From: Bradysia coprophila
Lineage: Eukaryota; Arthropoda; Insecta; Diptera; Sciaridae
NCBI RefSeq assembly: GCF_014529535.1
Contig: NW_023503509.1
Location: forward strand, 1,240,001 to 1,304,000
DNA length: 64,000 bases
Direction of reading: 5' to 3'
The translations under genes and the position numbers were made by a program. Position 1 is the first letter of the stretch; each line of letters opens with the position of its first letter. This document shows, piece by piece, positions 27,480 through 40,356 of the stretch. Under the pieces are notes generated by a model. It did no database searches. It was not told the origin of the DNA and saw only the letters and a program-made list of their open reading frames with translations.

Positions 27480-28362
27480 ACAGAATAGAATGTTATGATG
27501 AAAGAGAAGAAGATATTTTGACAAGTATCCCAAGGCCAAGGCTGTATACTTTGGGGAGGTCACGCAGCTGCAGATACGCGGGTTACACACCACGTTTCAT
27601 ACAAAAAATTCACCACGCCATACAAATTCAATTTTGGTGAATTTGTTTGCATGGAAAAGGTGTGTTCCCGCGTATCTAATATAATGACGATCTGCGTGAC
27701 CTCCCCAAAGTATACAGCCTTGTCCCAAGGCAAGTTAAAATAAACTGGTCTTCTGTCCTCTCGCTCTCAACGTACCACGTTGAAAGAGAAGCAAACACTT
27801 TGACAAGTACCCCAATGCAAGTTATAGTTAACTAGTCTTCGGTTTTCTCGCTCTGATCTTAACAGTCTATAAGATATAGTTATATAGTTATGATCAGAGC
27901 GAGAAAACAAAAGACCAGTTAATTATAACTTGTCTTGGGGTACTTGTCAAAGTATTTGCTTCACTTTCAACATGTTATGATGTGAGTGAGAAGACCGAAG
28001 ACCAGTTTATTATAACTTACCTCATCATAATACTCTATCATTGTCATGTGGATTTGTTATCTCAAATTAGTTGTCATCTTCACAAAAATCGTTGAAATTT
28101 ATTAAGCATTAGTACATATAAATATATATCACAAAAATAACCTCAAAATTTGGAAAATGTATAAAGTGTTATGTTGCGAGTGAGAAGACCGAATACCAGT
28201 TTATTATTAGTTGCCTTGAGATACTTGTCAAAGTACCTATTTCCTTCTCTTTCAACATGTTATGGTGGGAGTGAGAAGACCGAAGACCAGTTTATTATAA
28301 CTTGCCTTGGGGTTTTTGTCAAAATATTGCTTTCTCTTTCATCATAATACTCTATTTGAAAT
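27480..28362. repeat. Cluster of direct and inverted copies of one sequence
   Basis: The core words ATGATGAAAGAGAAG, TTGACAAGTACCCCAAGGCA, AGTTATAATAAACTGGTCTTC and TCTCGCTC recur at least four times in both orientations. A central palindrome lies near 27845-27945 (CTCGCTCTGATC / GATCAGAGCGAG). One copy is interrupted by the MITE at 27537-27722. Confidence 0.7.
27537..27722. mobile_element. MITE with 9-bp target-site duplication
   Basis: It starts CAAGGCTGTATACTTTGGGG and ends with the exact complement, CCCCAAAGTATACAGCCTTG. The arms continue through GAGGTCACGCAG. It is 186 bp and flanked on both sides by TCCCAAGGC (27528-27536 and 27723-27731). A 9-bp duplication with long arms is typical of Mutator-like elements; class is inferred from that alone. 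Confidence 0.8.
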
Positions 28363-28521
28363 TTTATATTTTGGCGGTTAGCTTTGTGAAAATGACACTT
28401 AAATGCATAATGTCAAATGCACTTGACAATGGTCTATAGATTCAAACGTTATCTTGTGTAATTGTCTGTTTCAATGACTTTTTCAATGCACTAGAGGTGA
28501 AAACAGACACAGCTCTCTGCG

Positions 28522-28840
28522 TGACTACCGAAATCGGACTATTTTCCAGTGGAATTTTGTATATGTGGCCAGAAAGGTATTCAACCCTTAGAGGCCAAAA
28601 TCACTTTCAAAAAAATTCTTAGAAGCTTGTGTGGCTAGCCGGAGGTGATCAAAAACCGAAAACATGCACTTTTCTTACAGATATTACAGATATTTCTCCA
28701 GTTACACGAGCCGTATGTACAGGCTCGTGTGGGGTGTCATTAGAAAGGTAACTTTATGTTGTTTCAGGGCAAATAGGGTCGTATGGGGGTTTGGAAACAT
28801 CTTCGATGAAGTACGAGAAGTTGAAATGTATCAAACGTCC
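28522..28840 (-). mobile_element. MITE, family K
   Basis: Shares CTACCGAAATCGGAC, TTTTCCAGTGGA, the GCTTGTGTGGCT block and GGGGTGTCATTAGAAAGGTA with other copies. The outer terminus is lost. Confidence 0.7.
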
Positions 28841-28946
28841 TTGAAGATGATCTATAGTAATACCAGACTTAGGCCAAGCGCAAGACTGACTGTAAACCTT
28901 GGAAATATCTCAGTGTCTCAATTCTCATACGTTCGCAACTTTTAGA

Positions 28947-29003
28947 ATTCGTAACTTGACAGTTCTTGTGGGATTTTATACACACAGCTGTCAAGTTACG
29001 AAT
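28947..29003. repeat. Perfect 16-bp inverted repeat
   Basis: ATTCGTAACTTGACAG at 28947-28962 is exactly complementary to 28988-29003, with a 25-nt spacer. It lies about 420 bp upstream of the pwp1 start codon. Confidence 0.8.
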
Positions 29004-29423
29004 ATTTGGAGTTAAGAAAATACGAGAATAGTCGCCCAGATTGGCATTTTATTAGATATTCGGACATGACACACACGATTTTTCATACAACAAAAATTAC
29101 CTACTGTGAAGCTTTCAGAGTTAATTCCTTGAAATCAAATTCTGCCACCTCCTTCTTCAATTTTTGAGATACCCAGAAAACTTGTGGAGAATCACTACCA
29201 TCGTGACTGATTTTCCGATCTACATGCAAATGGCATGTCTACTTAACTCCAATGTCTTTGGTAATAATGACAGCTTGTCAACCAGTGCAAATGTCTGTCG
29301 CATGCGCTTTCGACTGTCAAGCACGTTTCCATTTGGAGGTTATTGTTTTCATTGGAGTCTGTACGTTCTGTACGCGAATTGTTCATTTCGGTAATTTATC
29401 AATTAATCATCAGCGATTTCGGA

Positions 29424-31068
29424 ATGGAGGATGAAGATGATGTACCTCAGAGCAGCGTGAATTTTATTCCCTGCCTGTACTTTCTAAAGAAAGCAGTTGC
29501 AAAGGAAAAACCAGAAAAGGTGAGTTAGTATAAATGGTAACATACCGGAGGTGTGATGGTCGAACTGATGGGTTTATTGTATTGAAAATTCAGATCACCT
29601 TAACACAAGAAGAATTGGCTCGGGTGATTAATGAGACGAAGGAAGAACTTGAAGAGTAAGTTTGATTGTCGATACATTGAAGACTGATCAAAAACTTGAC
29701 CAATCCCTCCTTTGTGCATACAGAAACAGCGATGAAGAGCAAGCAGAGGTTGCAAATGCCATGGAAACATCGGATAATGAAGAGCCACGACCAACTCAAC
29801 CAGCAGCGACCGGTAATGATCAAGACGAATATAACTTCGACAACTACGACAACGAACTCAATTTACAATTTGCCAATTTGGGCGATGTTGCTGTTATCGA
29901 CGCCTCGGAACAGATACAAGACGACGAGGATTCGGAAGCCGAAGATGACTTAATCAAAACCAACGACAATTTACTTATTGTCGGGCACGTGGATGACGAT
30001 GCAGCTTCATTGGAAGTTTTCGGTTAGTTGTGGCAGTGCCGTCTATCTCGGGTCAAAATTTCATTATTTTCGATTCATTCCAGTTTATAACGAGTCCGAA
30101 GGAAGCTTTTACGTGCACCACGATTTTCTGCTTCCCAGCTACCCGCTTTGCATCGAATGGATGCATTATGATCCGGAAGCACGTGATATCGGTAACATGG
30201 TTGCGATAGGCAGTATGGACCCGATCATAACCATTTGGGACTTGGACATACAGGACACTCTGGAGCCTGCGTTGAAGCTTGGCTCGAAAGGAAGTCGAAA
30301 GAAAAACATTCCCAAATGTGGTCACACCGATGCCGTATTGGACCTATCATGGAACCCGAACTTTAGGTGAGTTTTGATTACATTCGGTTTTCGGTTTAGC
30401 AATTTATTGTTGATTTATGGCATTTCAGTCACATTTTGGCCAGCGGATCAGTGGATCAAACTGTTATATTGTGGGATCTGGATGAATTGAAACCACACAC
30501 AACCATCACCGGATTCCAGGAAAAAATCCAAAGTCTCAAATTCCATGCAACCGAAGCACAAAGTCTACTCACTGGCTGCTGTGACGGTACAGTTCGACTG
30601 TACGATTGCCGTGACCCGGAAACGATCCAACAGAATGCGAAAATCTGGAATTTCAGCGGCGAAATCGAACGTATTGCATGGGACCCGAACGACGGCAACT
30701 ATTTCTTTGCGAGCACCAACGAAGGAAACGTTTACTACTGTGATGTGCGACAGGATCGTCAAGTGTGGTCGAAAAGAGTGCACGAAAAGGAGGTGACGGG
30801 TCTGGCTCCGAATGCGAAATGCAAAGGAATGCTAACGACTACATCGTCGGACGGTTCGTTGAAGGTGTGGAAATATTCCGAAACCGATGCGGATCTAGTT
30901 TACGAAGAAGATGTTGGCATCGGGCAGATACAGTGCATTGGCATCTGTCCAGATAATCCATTTACAGTCGCTGTCGGTGGTGATAACAAACGGAAGCATT
31001 TAAGGGTCGTGGATGTCAGAGATTTCGATACGGTTCGTCGATCGTTTGGCATAAGTGTGCAAAACTGA
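29424..31068 (+). CDS. pwp1: PWP1 WD40 protein (ribosome biogenesis)
   Basis: Nucleolar/chromatin WD40 protein of the PWP1 family, linked to rRNA transcription and ribosome biogenesis (Drosophila orthologue: nclb). There are five exons: 29424-29519, 29594-29655, 29724-30022, 30084-30366 and 30429-31068. All are GT-AG with compatible phases (0, 2, 1, 2) and sum to 459 aa. The N-terminal region is acidic (DDEDSEAEDD). Conserved PWP1 signatures are SFYVHHDFLLPSYPL, ITIWDLDIQDTLEP, GHTDAVLDLSWNP, LASGSVDQTVILWDL and SGEIERIAWDPND. WD repeats occupy roughly residues 180-440. Length is close to the 500 aa of the human protein; the long C-terminal tail of vertebrates is missing. The start ATG at 29424 is preceded in frame by open sequence, but MEDEDD matches where the family begins. 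It converges with XPA. Confidence 0.93.
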
Positions 31069-31095
31069 TGCGCCTTTCTGAAATACAATTTCCCT

Positions 31096-31101
31096 TTTAT
31101 T
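31096..31101 (-). terminator. Probable polyadenylation signal of Xpac
   Basis: AATAAA on the minus strand (TTTATT on plus), 66 nt downstream of the XPA stop. Cleavage 10-30 nt further would fall near or within the last codons of pwp1 on the opposite strand. Confidence 0.6.
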
Positions 31102-31166
31102 TACACAAAACCGACGTCTTTTACACAATACAATCGTTCCGTCGATTCACACTCCCATTCATCAGG

Positions 31167-32188
31167 TCACATCTTCTCATACGTTTCGCTAAATCCACAC
31201 TCCATGCAGGAATGGGTGTAGTCATCGTTCTCTTCATTGTACGTTTCTTCGCCATAGACATGCTGTTACAAGACAATCAAAACGAAAATTTGGTAAAATT
31301 CCAAAATAGAAAGCAAAGCAATGTCACCTTGTGCGGGCCCGCCGATGTCCGATCGAACAAACTACTTCGAACCTCCATCCGTAGCTGTTTCAGATTTTTG
31401 TTGTACTTTTTCAGCTTAGCCTTATCCCGTTTCTCGTCCCTTTCTTCACGCTCCTTGATCAACTGCTCCTCCGATCCCCAAACTTCCAATGCTCGTTGCT
31501 CGATTTGCAAATGCAAATACAATTTCATGTCACCCCAACGGACGTTGTGCGGATTTTTGCGCAGAATAAATTTCAAGATCGGTTCTCGTTTATCCAAATC
31601 GCAGTCCTTCAGCAGATACTCGGTTTTGGCCTCTGTTCGCGTTATCAACGAATGCTTCTCTTCACTGTCTCGACATGCATCACAGACCTTAAAATAACAC
31701 AGCTGAAGGTTATAACGGACCATACTCCCTGTACTCTAGCATCTTCAAACCAAGTAGTTAAAATGTGTCATCAGATATGACTCAACAAATTCCTTGCTGC
31801 AGTCCAAGCATGTTTGGTATACAACAGGAATTTGAAGTGCTTCATCCACAACAGCTGATGCTGTCGATTCAGCCGGATCGTTGGGTCCGTTTTCGTTTTG
31901 AAGCAATGGCTGTTCAATGAGAAATCCACCGCCGCTATCGACAAACTTGTTTCCTTGGATTTTAATCACTTTCTTGCCATCGCCAGTTCTGAAAATCGAA
32001 GGAAATTAGTTCAACGAAGAACAAAGTCCTTTTACAAAACAAAAGTGAAGTACATACTCCCGAGCGTACGGATGCTGGGCGGTTAGTTTTCCAGTTTTAG
32101 TTGCACGTATCTGTAGAGCCTTTTCACGATTGCGTGCAATTCGTGCTCGCTCTGCAGCGGTTAATTTTGAAGCACCAGCCTCGGACAT
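31167..32188 (-). CDS. Xpac: XPA nucleotide-excision-repair scaffold protein
   Basis: DNA-damage verification and scaffold protein of nucleotide-excision repair that binds RPA, TFIIH and ERCC1-XPF in the nucleus. There are four exons: 32188-32058, 31988-31751, 31687-31328 and 31262-31167. Phases match (2, 0, 0) and give 274 aa, against 273 in human. The N-terminus is basic and helical ([16 protein letters not shown]). The zinc finger is C104-x2-C107-x17-C125-x2-C128, the same spacing as the human C105 finger. The DNA-binding domain follows, with [16 protein letters not shown] and [20 protein letters not shown]. The C-terminal TFIIH-binding segment ends [15 protein letters not shown]. The start lies in [20 protein letters not shown], and the first in-frame ATG is used. 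An AATAAA lies 66 nt past the stop. Identification is secure. Confidence 0.94.
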
Positions 32189-32544
32189 TTCATACTCTAA
32201 ATACGATTATTATCAACTAAAAAAAACGCGGGTTGTTTCAGCAACTGCTATTACAAACACCAACAAAATATATCACTAAACCTCGCACAAAACAAAACCT
32301 TTGGTTCAAACAAAAAAAAATATCCGGAATGATGGTAATGACGGCTACGAAGAGAAAAATGTACTAGAACATCTTCAGGGCGCCAAAATATGTCGAATTT
32401 AAATTTGTTCAAGTTCTTTGACATCCAAGGTAGTCCAATATTGAATTTAACTTTCCCACTGTAACATTAAGACCACCAAACTAAAATTGTGAAGTCATAG
32501 AACACTAAGCGCCTGTTATGTCTCCAACAGTAGCTTGAGTAAAA

Positions 32545-32700
32545 TTGAAACCACGGCAGAGTAACTTAAACCAGGCAAAAGTAGTTAATTTTTGAAACGT
32601 CAAATAATAAACTGTATGAAAATGAACTCAAATGAACACCGACGCAAATTGAATTACTACTAGACTACTAGATTATTCAGGTCCTTCAAGTCAGTCAAAT
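32545..32700. repeat. Dispersed repeat H, copy 1
   Basis: GGCAGAGTAACTTAAACCAG through TTTTTGAAACG, TATGAAAATGAACT and GATTATTCAGGTCC aligns in the same orientation with 38312-38478. A short insertion in the second copy separates the last block. Confidence 0.65.
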
Positions 32701-32914
32701 CAAGCGCTCCTGCCTAGTTTACTTTACTATGCCGTGATTGAAGCTCATAGTGATAGGGATAGACTAGACTGGCAGTACATAATATGATTTTACTTGTAGC
32801 ACCCCGCGAAAATGACTCATTACATGCATATGCATGACACTCTAGCAAGTACCCTATTTAGCAACCTAACCACATGCCTTTGAATTTTACATGTAAAATT
32901 AGAAATTAGTGAGG

Positions 32915-33705
32915 ATTCTTCTGAAAAGCAGATGACCGAAATCGGACGTATTTTCAATTGGAATTTTTCATATGGGCCCTGTAAGGTATTCGACCCCAGA
33001 ACCACTTTAAAATCAATTCTTGGAAGCTTGTGTGGCTGGTAAGAGGTCATCAAAAACCGAAAACTTAAACTTTTCTTACAAAAATTTCTCCAGTTACACG
33101 AGCCGTACATGGTCGTGTGGGGTGTCATTAGAAAGGCCGTGAAAGGCATGTACTTTCAGAGCAAATAGGGTCTTATTGGTGTTTGGAAGCATATACGACG
33201 AATTATGAGGAGTTGAAATGTTTAAGTGCTAATATTGAATTGCAGATGCAATCAAACTTCCGTAAACTCTACTTTCCCTGAAAGTATAAGCAATTACCTT
33301 TCTAATGACACCCCACACGACAATGTACGTTTCGTGTACCTCGAGAAATTTCTGTTAGAAAAGTGTAAGTTTTCAGTCTATTTTCGGTTGAAAACTTCAA
33401 CTATACATATCTCAGTGTGGATGAATTTTAAACGCAATAAGTCCTATTTGCCCCGGAAGTACAATTACCTTTCTAATGACACTCACACGACCCTGTCGTG
33501 TAACTGGAGAAATTTTTGTAAGAAAAGTGCAAGTTTTCGGTTTTTGATGACCTCTTACCAGCCACACAAGCTTCGAAGAATTTTTCTGCAAGTGGTTTTG
33601 GGTTCTGGGGTTGAATACCTTACTGGGCACATATAAAAAATTCAAAAAATTCCAATAGAAAATGTGTCCGATTTCGGTCTTCTGTTTTTCAGAAGAATCC
33701 CTCTC
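32915..33705. mobile_element. Inverted pair of family K MITEs
   Basis: A minus-oriented copy (about 32915-33210) faces a plus-oriented fragment (33285-33395) and a plus-oriented near-complete copy (33400-33705). Shared blocks include CCTTTCTAATGACAC, AAAAGTGCAAGTTTTCGG and AGAAGAATCCCTC. Together they can form a stem of roughly 280 bp with an approximately 200-bp loop. Confidence 0.7.
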
Positions 33706-34713
33706 AACGGTGCATGGTTCTACAAACAAAGGAATAAGGTGGTACTTTGACCAAGGTTCTGAAAGAACAGGCTAAGACACTTACGAAGGCGGGTGAAACA
33801 CAAATCTTGACAAGTCAGACATGTATATTGTTTGAAAACAAAATTGTTTTTTGTTAAGTTGAAATAGTCATATACAATTTTCCAAACCTAGCTGTCGCAA
33901 CAGGAAAATTTTGATCACGTAATTAACCTGTTCTTTCAGAACCTTGCGAAAAACCAGTCTATTAGGTATATGCTTAGACTAATTATAAATAACAAAATTT
34001 TGTTCGAGCGCTGAAGCAGAAGTAAATACGAAATGTGTAACAGTATAAGTACACGGTGGATGTACATTGCATAAATGACGATTCTGAACGATTGCATTAA
34101 AATGCTCAACTCAAATGTTGACTATTGAAAAAGCAAAACTGCATTTGGCGCCAAAAATGGGTGAGTCATCCCTTTCTCAAATGACCATAGCGTGGAATTT
34201 TAATTTTTTATGTCTTGAAATATCTGTTAGGATCCATCATACAAGTTTAAATTAATTTAAGCAATGGATGGTGGTTTCTTTACATGGTTTTTTATTGCAA
34301 CAGTTACATTTTATAGGATGTCACCTTTTTCATGGCGGTTAAACGGAACTATCCATAATATTACATCGATTCAACGAGCAATATTATCAATACCCTCTCT
34401 AGCAACCAAACTACTTTGATTAAAGTGGGGGAAGAATCACGTAGCCATTGGAATTTACATCAGTCAGTCAAAATGTAGAATAATGTTTGCAGAATACAAA
34501 GAAATAAGGTGTGAATTTGACACAGGGAGCTGAGAGTTTGTTTGCTAGAGAGAGTATTATTAAAGTTAAAAATTGAAATAGTTTTAGCAGACTCTCTGGG
34601 TGCTCAATAGACAGTGAATCGTTATATTTTAGATTTCTAATGTGGGTGATACCATCCAACCTTAACGAATATATTATCAGAAAACTAGTATTAGGAGCTG
34701 CGTCTACTTTTAT

Positions 34714-34895
34714 CGCGTGTGGAAATTTTGTTTTCTTCCCGGTATCCGAGTCAAATTTCCCGGTATCTAAAATCGTAAATTTGATTTTTCGCGACATATT
34801 TTTCCCGATCTTTTCGATTTCCCGGTATCTAAAGAATTTTTTTGAAAACTTCCCGGTATCCAGGATACCGCGGATAGCGTGAAATTCCACACGCG
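34714..34895. mobile_element. MITE with 8-bp duplication and internal tandem motif
   Basis: Terminal inverted repeats CGCGTGTGGAAATTT / GAAATTCCACACGCG are flanked by ACTTTTAT on both sides (34706-34713 and 34896-34903). The interior holds four TTCCCGGTATC motifs, the last running into its own inverted complement GGATACCG. It is 182 bp with no coding capacity. The 8-bp duplication fits hAT-type elements. Confidence 0.85.
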
Positions 34896-35339
34896 ACTTT
34901 TATTCTAGTCGTTCAGGGCACAGATTAACAAAATAGTCAGATGGTCATTTATCTTTGATTCAGTTCACAATAAACAAATTCTGACGAAGCTTACCATTTC
35001 TTCTGCATAATCGGCATAATGTTCAGGCACTTAACACGATCCGTTTTTCGGTTCCTTCCGATTTACTATGTATTCGATTTACCGTAAATCACGAACAGGT
35101 TTCATCGATCCAAAGTTGCGTCCATAACGGTGCCACAAGGTTAATCTCTACGTTGGTTCGATAAGACAAAGAAAAATATTTTCATCGAAAATTCTGTTCA
35201 AATGGAAATTTATTTATGTACCTTCCGCGGACAGAAGTTGTTATATCAACAGAATTAATCATAAGATAAGAATGAGAAAAAAAACAGGAAAATAATCGGG
35301 AATTCCACTACTCTGCTGGTCCAGTTAGCTTCTTTTCTA

Positions 35340-38060
<2,721 letters not shown>

Positions 38061-38311
38061 CGTGGTATAATGGGATAAATAACGCGGATCCTTTTAGTAA
38101 AATGTTTTCTTATTTTCACAATAAACAATGAAATGGATACAAAAAAAATTTCACATTTTTGTAGTAATCAAAATATTTTACGAAAGCGGGATTTGACATC
38201 TAACCAAAACAAAATTCATTTTGATGAGAATGAACTGCGTGAACGTATAGTAGTAAAGTCACCTTAATGTCCATGCTACACAACGTACACAACATTATGT
38301 AGTTTTCAACA

Positions 38312-38478
38312 CGACAGAGTAACATAAACCAGGCAAGAGCGGTTCATTTTTGAAACGACAAATAAGTGACCTAATACACCGTATGAAAATGAACTTTAAT
38401 GAACACTGATATGAATTGAATTAATTTTATTCGCAAAATGTTTATAAGGCTACTGGATAATTCAGGTCCACGTAGATT
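38312..38478. repeat. Dispersed repeat H, copy 2
   Basis: Aligns with 32545-32700, sharing CGACAGAGTAACATAAACCA and CTGGATAATTCAGGTCC. The rest of 38061-39365 shows no supported gene; two overlapping minus-strand frames at 38960-39240 have no recognisable domain and could be 5' sequence of a divergent transcript. Confidence 0.6.
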
Positions 38479-39365
38479 GTAATAGATCAAGTCCAAGGTT
38501 AGAGACTGTTAACGACCTGTTAAAGGACGCAACGATTGATCTACACTCCAACATTTCGATACAAGTGATCGTACATACATGCATAGCGTTGTCCACTTCC
38601 CAATTATGATTTTCGAAGACTTTTGAAATGCCAACTATACGAGCATTTCTTCACACAAAAGAAGAACGAAACTTAAGTACCGTAACTTGAAGATGATCTA
38701 TAGACTTTCACGAACCTCCACCACTCCGCCAACTCCATAGAGAAATTTTTATACCACTGATCAACTCAGAAGTATCTTCCAGAACCTTGATTTTATGAGG
38801 ACTGTAGACATTCATAAAAATTATCAAAATTTCGTACGAGTTAACGAAAGCACGAATGAAAATTTAAACCACTGTAGGAATCTCAAAATTAAAAGTTTTC
38901 TCATAATGGCGCACGATATTTCCGATGATATCTCAAAATTTTGATTTGTCCAAGGCAGCTCAAGTTTGTCCCAAAATTGATTTATTTTTCTTATTGAAAC
39001 AAACGAAGTAAAAGATTTTGCATGACAACGCATTGATCAAAAGAAGTGACTGACACCTACCGTTTGCCATCTGCGAAAGTGAAACCACCAAGCTTTTAAT
39101 TTTTGTGCGGGCTTCGTTTCGAAACCAATTTTGTGTACCACGTAAAAAGCAACGCATTGTAAAGGATAAATAATTGAAGAAGAAAAAAAACAAAGAATCT
39201 GAGAATCATTACGCTCTGCGACTTCATCGATTGAAGACATTATTATCGTGAGAGTAAATTTATTTCGTACATTTTTTTTTGCAAAAGTTCTACGTGTTCT
39301 ACGTTCTTCTCATATTTACTATTCAGTTTGTTGATTTGAAATTCTTGCACAGTACTCGATTTAAA

Positions 39366-39997
39366 ATGGACAATACAGCTTCCGATTCAAAGGAAAAAGG
39401 TAACTTCATCCACATTCCTACATCCATAACGTTTCTTTTTAAGCCATTCAAAAACGTCTTTGTTGTGCATAACGGAATAATTTGATTGCAATAGAACAAT
39501 GCCGTTTTCACATTTTGCTGTTAGTTTAATTTCTTTCATACGTTCTCTTCTCAGGATCCTCCAAGTCCTCCAAGGCCGGTCTAACGTTCCCGGTTTCAAG
39601 ATTTCAAAGGTATCTCCGTAAAGGAAATTATGCGAATAAAATTGGTACGGCAGGTTCGGTCTATCTTACTGGTGTCATAGAGTATCTCGTCGCCGAAATT
39701 CTCGAATTGTCCGGTTCGGCAGCAAAGGAGAATAAAAGATTAAGAATTATACCGCGCCACGTAATGTTGGCCATAAAAAATGATGTCGAGTTGGCTGAAT
39801 TGCTGAAGGATGCACTTTTTTCGGAAAGTGGCGTCATGCCGAACATACATCCGGCTTTGCATAGTAAGAATAAGAGTAAACCGAAAACAGTCGCACTAAG
39901 TCACAATGATGATTATGAGGACGAAGAAGACGAAGAGGACGAAGAGGATGATGACGGTGCTGATGGAAGTGTTGTGGCTGGTAGCCAAAATTTTTAA
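39366..39997 (+). CDS. Divergent histone H2A variant with acidic C-terminal tail
   Basis: Nucleosome core histone. Exons 39366-39399 and 39555-39997 join in phase 1 (158 aa). The fold is intact: AGLTFPVSRFQRYLRKGNYA (alpha1), YLTGVIEYLVAEILELSG (alpha2), RIIPRHVMLAIKNDVELAEL (alpha3 region) and GVMPNIHPAL (docking domain). The Glu residues of the acidic patch at canonical 56, 61 and 64 and Asp90/Glu92 are kept, but Glu91 is Val. After the docking domain there is a Lys-rich stretch, then an acidic run (DDYEDEEDEEDEEDDD), and the protein ends GSQNF. This is reminiscent of the SQ(E/D)-phi phosphorylation motif of H2A.X and insect H2Av. The intron and an ordinary poly(A) signal, with no histone stem-loop seen, fit a replication-independent variant. 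It is neither canonical H2A nor typical H2A.Z or macroH2A. Confidence 0.88.
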
Positions 39998-40087
39998 AGT
40001 GATCTTCGGACTTAACTAATTTTTTTTTTCTTGTTTTGAGTAATGTGAATAATGTGATTGATCTAAATTTTCTACTTTTTTTTGTTC

Positions 40088-40093
40088 ATTAAA
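40088..40093 (+). terminator. Probable polyadenylation signal of the H2A variant
   Basis: ATTAAA about 90 nt after the stop codon. No histone-type 3' stem-loop is seen in the interval. Confidence 0.45.
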
Positions 40094-40231
40094 GATTCTG
40101 TGAAAATATTCAAGGTGTTTGATGAATATTCGTTCGTTTAACAGCCAGCAAGTGTATCGCAGTATAATTACAGTCTCTGCTACATCTTTTGCTCAAAATG
40201 TTCACAACATGTCAATGCAGTAGTCGGTGAT

Positions 40232-40356
40232 AGTACATTACTATCTTGCTAGGACATTTTGTTGAGGGCTTTGGGGAGGTTGTATTTTGAGCCGGAGGCG
40301 AGGAATGCATCCCACTCGCCTCAACAAAAAATGTCCCAGCAAGACAGTACGGTACT
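40232..40356. mobile_element. Foldback MITE-like hairpin
   Basis: AGTACATTACTATCTTGCTA continuing GGACATTTTGTTGAGG pairs with CCTCAACAAAAAATGTCCCAGCAAGACAG at the right. It is about 125 bp and encloses GAGCCGGAGGCGAGG. No transposase is present. Confidence 0.65.

Larger units (their letters stand above)
26119..29423. other. Intergenic region between divergent Rap2l and pwp1
   Basis: Should hold the Rap2l 5' UTR and both promoters, which I cannot place precisely. It contains an inverted/tandem repeat cluster with a nested MITE (27480-28362), a family K MITE (28522-28840) and a 16-bp perfect hairpin (28947-29003). Confidence 0.6.
32189..35339. other. Repeat-rich stretch between Xpac and the zinc-finger locus
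   Basis: Contains the Xpac upstream region, a dispersed repeat (32545-32700), an inverted pair of family K elements (32915-33705) and a MITE (34714-34895). No supported gene is seen; open frames here lie inside repeats. Confidence 0.7.

Noticed and set aside
33226..33729. Open frames of 105-136 codons on both strands
   Set aside because: They lie entirely in family K MITE sequence and recur wherever that repeat is found.
38824..39240. Overlapping minus-strand frames upstream of the H2A variant
   Set aside because: They are short with no recognisable domain, and splice sites do not give one consistent model. At most 5' sequence of an unknown divergent transcript.
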